From Natronorubrum halalkaliphilum (GTDB lineage: Archaea; Halobacteriota; Halobacteria; Halobacteriales; Natrialbaceae): DNA of 64,000 nucleotides. Of this stretch, positions 59,650 to 64,000 are shown piece by piece; within the stretch, counting starts at the first letter, position 1; every line of letters begins with the position of its first letter. Both the position numbers and the translations under genes were made by a program. A model generated the notes under the pieces. That model was not told where the DNA came from. It did no database searches and was given only the letters and a program-made list of their open reading frames with translations. The stretch is taken from positions 1-64,000 of the forward strand of contig NZ_WUYX01000029.1 in assembly GCF_009834785.1 (NCBI RefSeq), read 5' to 3'.

Positions 59650-60765
59650 ATGATCGGCGCCGGAATCGGCGTCGGAATCGTCGGCCTCGGCGGAATGGGC
59701 CACCTCCACGCGCGAAGCGTCAGCGAACTCGGCGCCGACGTCGTCGCCGGCGCCGACCTGGTCGAGGGACAGCGCCAGCGATTCGCCGGCGAATTCGGTG
59801 CAACGACCTACGAAACCCACGAGGGCCTCGTCGAAGACGACGCCGTCGACGCCGTCATCGTGACGACGCCCAACCGGTTCCACGAACCGATCACCGTCGA
59901 CGCGCTCGAGGCCGGCTGTGACGTTCTCGTCGAGAAGCCGCTCGCCCACACCTTAGAGAGCGCAGAACGAATCGCTCAGGCGGCGGCCACGGCGGAGGGC
60001 ATCTGTATGGTCGGATTTCACAACCGTCACGCCGCGTCGATGGCCATGTTCGACGAACACGACGCCCGCGGCCGATTCGGCGATCTCACGCACATCGAGG
60101 CGAACTACATTCGGCGACGAGGCGTCCCCGGTCCGGGCTCCTGGTTCACCGATCCCGAACTCGCCGGCGGCGGCGCCCTGCTCGATATCGGCGTCCACGC
60201 CCTCGACCTCGCCCTCTACGCACTCGATTTCCCCGAAATCACGGAGGTCTCCGGTACCACCAGAACCACGTTCGGAACCACCGAGGAGTACGCCGACCCC
60301 GAGGGATTCGGCGACAACTGGGACGCCGAAAGCGAAACCTACGAGGTCGACGACTCCGTCAGCGCCTTCATCCGGTGTGCAAACGGCGAGACGATCTCCC
60401 TCGAGGCCGCGTGGGCGACAAACCGCGAGGAGAGCATGGACTTTCGTGTGCGCGGGACGGACGCCGGCGCGCAGTTCGACATCGGCGACACGGCGCTCAA
60501 TATTCTCGAGACCGGGACCGCCGGCGGCGATCACTACGCCGACGTGACGCTCACCGGCGACTCGTCGCTGACCGGGTATACGGCCCAGGACGAACAGTTC
60601 CTCACAGCCGTCGCGGCGGAGACGCCGCCGGAAACGAACACCATCGAGGAGGCCATGATCGTCCAGCGCGTAATCGACGCCATCTACCGCTCGAGCGAAA
60701 CCGGTCGAGCGACCCGACTCGAGGAGGTCGACCTCGGCGTCGAGCAGCGGGCGCGGATGAACTGA
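59650..60765 (+). CDS. Gfo/Idh/MocA-family oxidoreductase
   Basis: A 371-residue NAD(P)-dependent oxidoreductase. GVGIVGLGGMGHLHARSVSEL is the dinucleotide loop, EKPLAHTLESAERI holds the conserved EKP, and GGALLDIGVHALDLALYAL supplies the DIGVH catalytic block. Substrates in this family are cyclitols, sugars or sugar derivatives. It is divergent from the ThuA gene. The start at 59650 (MIGAGIG) is favoured over 59593 because it directly precedes the Rossmann strand. The substrate is unknown. Confidence 0.92.
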   Translation: MIGAGIGVGIVGLGGMGHLHARSVSELGADVVAGADLVEGQRQRFAGEFGATTYETHEGLVEDDAVDAVIVTTPNRFHEPITVDALEAGCDVLVEKPLAHTLESAERIAQAAATAEGICMVGFHNRHAASMAMFDEHDARGRFGDLTHIEANYIRRRGVPGPGSWFTDPELAGGGALLDIGVHALDLALYALDFPEITEVSGTTRTTFGTTEEYADPEGFGDNWDAESETYEVDDSVSAFIRCANGETISLEAAWATNREESMDFRVRGTDAGAQFDIGDTALNILETGTAGGDHYADVTLTGDSSLTGYTAQDEQFLTAVAAETPPETNTIEEAMIVQRVIDAIYRSSETGRATRLEEVDLGVEQRARMN

Positions 60766-60877
60766 CTCGTCGGGCCGATTCTCTGTTTTCTTCTTCTTTG
60801 GGTTGATTTACGCTCGAAGGGTTTTCACAGGCGTTCGTCCAGTAGCAACGCTGGTGTCAGTCGGTGGCTCGAGGGTA

Positions 60878-60963
60878 TCATACGGTTTACTGTAGTCAAT
60901 TACCGCCGATCACCGACCCCGTCCCTGGAGGTCGGCGGTACATAGTTACAGCAATCCGCATCA
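60878..60963. repeat. dispersed palindromic element, copy 3
   Basis: The inner arms are taccgccgatcacc (60901-60914) and ggaggtcggcggta (60927-60940, two mismatches), around the loop gaccccgtccct (60915-60926) as in copy 2. The outer left end is tcatacggtttactgta and the right end is acagcaatccgcatca. It lies between the convergent Gfo/Idh and psmB genes, about 60 bp after the psmB stop. Confidence 0.9.
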
Positions 60964-61024
60964 GTGGGGACAGCCGAGGCTGAGGCTAGATGGGAGGTCG
61001 AGAAAAGCGACAGGAACGGCCGTC

Positions 61025-61756
61025 TTAGAGGACTTCGTCGAAGTCGTGGTGACCGTGGATATCGACGCCTTCCTCGGTGATCTCACAGAGGAAGACACCG
61101 TTCCCGGAGCCGGTGTCGCGCTCGACGGCCGACTTGATGCCGCGGGCGGCGACGGTTTTCGCCTCTTCGTTGGACATGTCGTCCTCGTAGGACTGCTCGA
61201 GGTGACCGTAGGCGAGTTGCATCCCGCTGCCGGTGACGGTGTAGTCGTCTTCCATGACGCCGCCGGCGGGGTCGATGCTGTAGACGTGGCTACCGTCCTC
61301 GTCGACGCCGCCCAGGATCGGGTGGATCGCGAAGAACGGGCCGCCGCGGGCGAAGTTACCCGCGAGCGTCGCGAGTGCATCGATGCTCAGGTTTTCGCCG
61401 CGTCGGGCCTCGTAGAGGTTGACTTCGGCGCGGAGGCTGCCGATGAACGACTGTGCGCCGCCGACGCTGCCGACCAGCGTCAGTGCGGCGGTCGGGTGGA
61501 TCTGTTCGACCTTCTGGACGTTCTTGTTCGAGACGAACCGGCCGCCGAGGCTGGCTCGCATGTCGGTCGCGATGACGACGCCGTCGGCGGTCGAGATACC
61601 GATCGTCGTCGTCCCGGTCTTGTTGACGTTGTCGAGATCAGCGCGTGTGAGATCGTTCTGGGGCATCGAGCCGACTTCCGGCTCATAGGGGTTCGGATCG
61701 TCGGCCAACTGGTCGACGGTGCGGGAGAAGTCCGAATTCTGTTGAGGTGCTCGCAT
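61025..61756 (-). CDS. psmB: proteasome beta subunit
   Basis: A 243-residue archaeal 20S beta subunit. A propeptide of 48 residues ends in ...NVNKTG, and cleavage exposes Thr49 of TTTIGI, the catalytic nucleophile. The mature fold shows the Asp/Lys-bearing VVIATDMRASLGGRFVSN and later GSGMQLAYGHLEQSYEDDMSNEEA. It degrades unfolded proteins with alpha rings and PAN ATPase. The start at 61756 (MRAPQQN) is chosen; the upstream 22 codons are atypical. Alpha subunits are not in the window. It is leftward. Confidence 0.95.
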   Translation of the reverse strand: MRAPQQNSDFSRTVDQLADDPNPYEPEVGSMPQNDLTRADLDNVNKTGTTTIGISTADGVVIATDMRASLGGRFVSNKNVQKVEQIHPTAALTLVGSVGGAQSFIGSLRAEVNLYEARRGENLSIDALATLAGNFARGGPFFAIHPILGGVDEDGSHVYSIDPAGGVMEDDYTVTGSGMQLAYGHLEQSYEDDMSNEEAKTVAARGIKSAVERDTGSGNGVFLCEITEEGVDIHGHHDFDEVL

Positions 61757-61912
61757 TGACCGAACGTTACGGCCGGCACGGTATAAAACACCGGCGGTCA
61801 CCACCGTCGTTTCCGCTTTCACGGCGGCGGCTCTCGAGTCGATCAGTAGGAGAAGTAGTTCGGGTCTCGTCCGGGTCGGTCTCGGTCCGTCTGAAACGGC
61901 GTAGTTAGTTCA

Positions 61913-62083
61913 TCAGGGTTGGGTGGCTTCGTAGGCCGACTCGACGTTTGCGAGGAGCCGGTGGACTGGGAGGGTGAACCCGATCTGTCGGGTGACCATT
62001 GCAAGCGGCATCGCGAGGATGCCGACCATAATGCACAGCTGGTACAGTGCGAACAGGGTCGCGCGGTACACGCGGGATATCAT
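61913..62083 (-). CDS. small single-helix membrane protein
   Basis: A 56-residue protein with the order MISRVYRATLFALYQLCIMV, then GILAMPLAMVTRQIGFTLPV and a short amphipathic tail HRLLANVESAYEATQP. One strong membrane helix is visible. The minus-strand sequence cttatata (about 62113-62120) is a TATA element about 34 nt before the ATG, giving a very short leader. It is too small for routine gene calling. Composition and promoter support it. I recognise it as similar to short haloarchaeal membrane proteins but cannot name a family. Confidence 0.7.
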   Translation of the reverse strand: MISRVYRATLFALYQLCIMVGILAMPLAMVTRQIGFTLPVHRLLANVESAYEATQP

Positions 62084-62407
62084 CAGCGTTCATCGTGCCC
62101 CAGACGGAGGGTGTATATAAGCTTTCTTGAAATCCAATATCTATAATGGTTGTTACTGACTAATCGGGTCGCTCCCGTCATGCGATTCAACTCCGGTTTC
62201 GATCCGAACAACTCGAGGCGTACTCGGGCCGATGTACGGGTATCCTGACGACAATCGACTCGCTCGATTCTCGTAACTTATGCGCATTATCCGATTCACG
62301 TGCGCACCTCGAGCGCGTCGCTATCGACGTCGGAACAACGACGGGGGATCCGCCGCGTGTCGGGGACGAACCGCAAAGCAGGAAACCCCCCGGAACGACC
62401 ACGACAT
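62084..62407. other. divergent promoter region
   Basis: Separates the small membrane gene and the DUF555 gene. It holds the minus-strand TATA element at 62113-62120 and a weaker taacttatgcgc (about 62274-62285) for the rightward gene, with a leader of about 120 nt. No gene is supported. Confidence 0.5.
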
Positions 62408-62764
62408 ATGGGAAACTATCTCGTCGCGATGGAAGCCGCATGGCTCGTTCGTGACGTCGAAGCGATCGACGACGCGATCGGCGTCGCCGTCAGCGAAGCC
62501 GGGAAACGACTCAACAGCGAAAACATGGACTACGTCGAGGTCGAGGTCGGCGCGACGGGCTGTCCGGCCTGTGGCGAGCCCTTCGATTCGGCGTTTATCG
62601 CGGCCGACACCGCGCTCGTCGGCCTCGGTCTCGAAATGGAGGTTTTCAACGCCGACAGCGAAGAACACGCCTCTCGGATCGCCAAGAGCGAAGTCGGCGG
62701 CGCGTTGCGAGACGTGCCGCTCTCCGTCGTCGAAATCGCCGAAGTCCCCGAAAACGAGGACTAA
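62408..62764 (+). CDS. DUF555/UPF0212-family protein
   Basis: A 118-residue archaeal protein: MGNYLVAMEAAWLVRDVEAI, then DDAIGVAVSEAGKRLN, a CPACGEPFDSAFIAADTALVG knuckle with one CxxC, and LSVVEIAEVPENED at the end. The family (UPF0212) is conserved in euryarchaea with no established function. The single CxxC pair would need another ligand or a dimer to bind zinc. The start at 62408 is the conserved N-terminus. The XRE-CBS gene follows 97 bp later on the same strand. Confidence 0.93.
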   Translation: MGNYLVAMEAAWLVRDVEAIDDAIGVAVSEAGKRLNSENMDYVEVEVGATGCPACGEPFDSAFIAADTALVGLGLEMEVFNADSEEHASRIAKSEVGGALRDVPLSVVEIAEVPENED

Positions 62765-62830
62765 TTTCGGTCGCGGCCGCCGTTTTCGACAGCAGTTCGT
62801 CGAACTACAGAACCGTGAATCGACCCAAAG

Positions 62831-62840
62831 TATTTTTGAT
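62831..62840 (+). promoter_or_regulatory. TATA element of the XRE-CBS gene
   Basis: tatttttgat is centred about 27 nt before the ATG at 62862, implying a leaderless transcript separate from the DUF555 gene upstream. Confidence 0.55.
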
Positions 62841-62861
62841 AACCCGCAGTTATTGGCCCGT

Positions 62862-63401
62862 ATGGAACTTCCGACGCCCGCGGACCTGCGCCAGCGCCGA
62901 ACCGAACTCGGGCTGACCCAGAGCGAACTCGCGGATACGGCCGACGTCTCCCAGCCGCTGATCGCGCGAATCGAGGGCGGGGACGTCGACCCGCGGCTCT
63001 CGACGCTTCGACGGATCGTCAACGCGCTCGAGAAGGCCGAAAGCGACGTCGTCCGTGCCGAAGACCTGATGAACGAGGCCGTCGTCAACGTGGCCCCGGA
63101 CGACGCGGTCAAGGCCGCTGCCCGAAAGATGGAAGACGAAGCCTATTCCCAACTGGCGGTCATCCAGGACGGGATTCCCGTCGGCTCGATCAGTCAGAGC
63201 GACCTCGTTCACCTCGACTCCGAGGCTCGAGACGAACCCGTCGAAGAGCACATGAGCGAGAGCTTTCCGACGGTGTCGAAAGACGCCACCTTAGACGAGA
63301 TCAGCAATCTGCTCGAGCACTACAAGGCCGTGATGATCACCGAGGCCGGCGAGACCGTCGGGATCATCACGGAGGCCGATATCGCCGCGCGGTTCTCCTG
63401 A
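62862..63401 (+). CDS. XRE-type HTH plus CBS-pair regulator
   Basis: A 179-residue protein. Residues about 5-58 are an XRE helix-turn-helix (LRQRRTELGLTQSELADTAD and VSQPLIARIEGGDVDPRLS), followed by a CBS pair (about 68-178; VVNVAPDDAVKAAARKM, PVEEHMSESFPTVSKDATLDEISNLLEHYKAVMITEAG). This matches archaeal MJ-type XRE-CBS regulators that couple adenosyl-ligand sensing to DNA binding. Targets are unknown. It follows DUF555 on the same strand with its own TATA element, so it may be independently expressed. Confidence 0.93.
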   Translation: MELPTPADLRQRRTELGLTQSELADTADVSQPLIARIEGGDVDPRLSTLRRIVNALEKAESDVVRAEDLMNEAVVNVAPDDAVKAAARKMEDEAYSQLAVIQDGIPVGSISQSDLVHLDSEARDEPVEEHMSESFPTVSKDATLDEISNLLEHYKAVMITEAGETVGIITEADIAARFS

Positions 63402-63662
63402 TCGGCTTCCGGTCGGGGCCGTCGCCTTTCGCCGAACTGGCGGAAGTTGCGAGTCGGTTATCGAATCGGGCGAAAAGAACACAGATGAACTTCTCAAAGG
63501 AATTTCCGATTTTCCACTGAAAGAGGGAGATTTGGTCCTCGAAACCACGGAATGATAACTACGCGTGGGAATCGTGGGTCAAATGCTGTCGCCAGCGTGC
63601 TTTCCAGGCAAGTATTGGGCTCGTAGTGCAGACTACGGTTCGACAGCGCGGGGAGTCCACTA

Positions 63663-64000
63663 ATGGAACACACGCGACGGGAGATCGTACTGGGAGCCAG
63701 CGCGGTGACGGCCGGCAGTCTCGCCGGTTGTCTGGGAACCGTCGGCCGGGACAGCGACGGCGAGTGGGCGCTCGCCTCGTTCTTTACGCTTGCCGATTTC
63801 ACCGCCCAGATCGTCGGCGACGGTAGATCGGTCGACAATGCGGTTCCGTCCGGACAGCACGGCCACGGCTGGGACCCCCAGGCGACGATGCTCCCGTCGA
63901 TCGTCGAATCCGAGGCGTTCGTCTATCTCGGTGTCGAAGGGTTTCAGCCGTGGGTCGATCAAGCGGTCGAGGAAGTCGAGTCGAATCACGGCGACGACGT
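63663..64000 (+). CDS. second ZnuA-type substrate-binding lipoprotein (cut by window end)
   Basis: The first 112 residues of a cluster A-1 metal-binding lipoprotein; the gene continues beyond 64000. Features are a basic N-terminus (HTRREIVLG), lipobox LAGC (Cys23), then WALASFFTLADFTAQIVGDG, GQHGHGWDPQATML with the His metal ligand, and ESEAFVYLGVEGFQPW. These blocks align with the protein at 19488 (FFTLEDWAEQIAGDE, GHGWEP, FVYLETVEF), showing paralogy. Whether it also carries the inserted His domain cannot be seen. It is at least 40 kb from the other locus. Confidence 0.9.
   Translation, partial: MEHTRREIVLGASAVTAGSLAGCLGTVGRDSDGEWALASFFTLADFTAQIVGDGRSVDNAVPSGQHGHGWDPQATMLPSIVESEAFVYLGVEGFQPWVDQAVEEVESNHGDD

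Noticed and set aside
1-64000. CRISPR array, insertion sequence or prophage
   Set aside because: No regularly spaced repeats with unique spacers, no transposase or integrase motifs, and no phage structural genes seen in reading both strands.

Overview
The window looks like chromosomal DNA of a haloarchaeon (class Halobacteria). The inference to a Natrialbales-type genus such as Natrinema or Haloterrigena is weaker. Evidence: proteins are strongly acidic, codons are GC-rich, several promoters put a TATA element 25-30 nt before a start codon (leaderless transcripts), and many genes belong to families seen mainly in haloarchaea (HalOD1, DUF555, DUF5783/5785, GTP cyclohydrolase III, archaeal proteasome beta, DpsA, methylaspartate-cycle enzymes). 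I see no insertion sequence, prophage or CRISPR array.

Layout. 0.2-7 kb: housekeeping and membrane genes (SHOCT protein, HAD phosphatase, S66 peptidase, hotdog thioesterase, and a TraB gene overlapping an M50-type membrane protease gene). 7-10 kb: an ABC-2 exporter operon with an extra membrane protein and a winged-helix regulator. 10-18.5 kb: purM, a stress protein, a macro-domain protein, a tiny gene behind an iron-box-like palindrome, dpsA, an aldehyde dehydrogenase and a PfkB sugar kinase, YihY and YbaK-like proteins. 18.6-22.9 kb: a zinc/manganese-type ABC uptake locus (His/Asp-rich lipoprotein, substrate-binding lipoprotein, ATPase, permease). 23-29.6 kb: ADP-forming acetyl-CoA synthetase with a DRTGG partner, a regulator, a PRC-barrel protein and a TrkA-N/DHH protein. 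29.7-39 kb: tRNA-Lys, small zinc proteins, a cysteine-free Mrp-like ATPase, an acyl-CoA ligase/enoyl-CoA hydratase pair, a Usp and a secreted CARDB-like protein. 39-43.4 kb: tRNA-Thr, GNAT, pgk, a CBS protein, arfA and small genes. 43.6-50.3 kb: the complete set of methylaspartate-cycle-specific genes (mct, mamA, mamB, mal, mch, citE-like). 50.5-63.4 kb: tRNA-Ser, uracil-DNA glycosylase-like and phasin-like proteins, a canonical Mrp, an eIF2B-family protein, a ThuA/Gfo-Idh pair, psmB, DUF555 and an XRE-CBS regulator. A second metal-binding lipoprotein is cut off by the window end.

How the genes work together. The acetyl-CoA synthetase, the acyl-CoA ligase/hydratase pair and the methylaspartate cycle fit growth on acetate or fatty acids, where acetyl-CoA is assimilated without the glyoxylate shunt.

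The most unusual observations are three. First, a His-containing domain of about 115 residues is shared by the stand-alone lipoprotein at 18620 and an insertion inside the neighbouring substrate-binding protein at 19488. Second, three dispersed palindromic elements of about 85 bp occur, one with its 12-bp loop inverted relative to its arms. Third, a short 3'-end motif (ACAGCARTCCGTATCA-like) recurs at or just after several stop codons.
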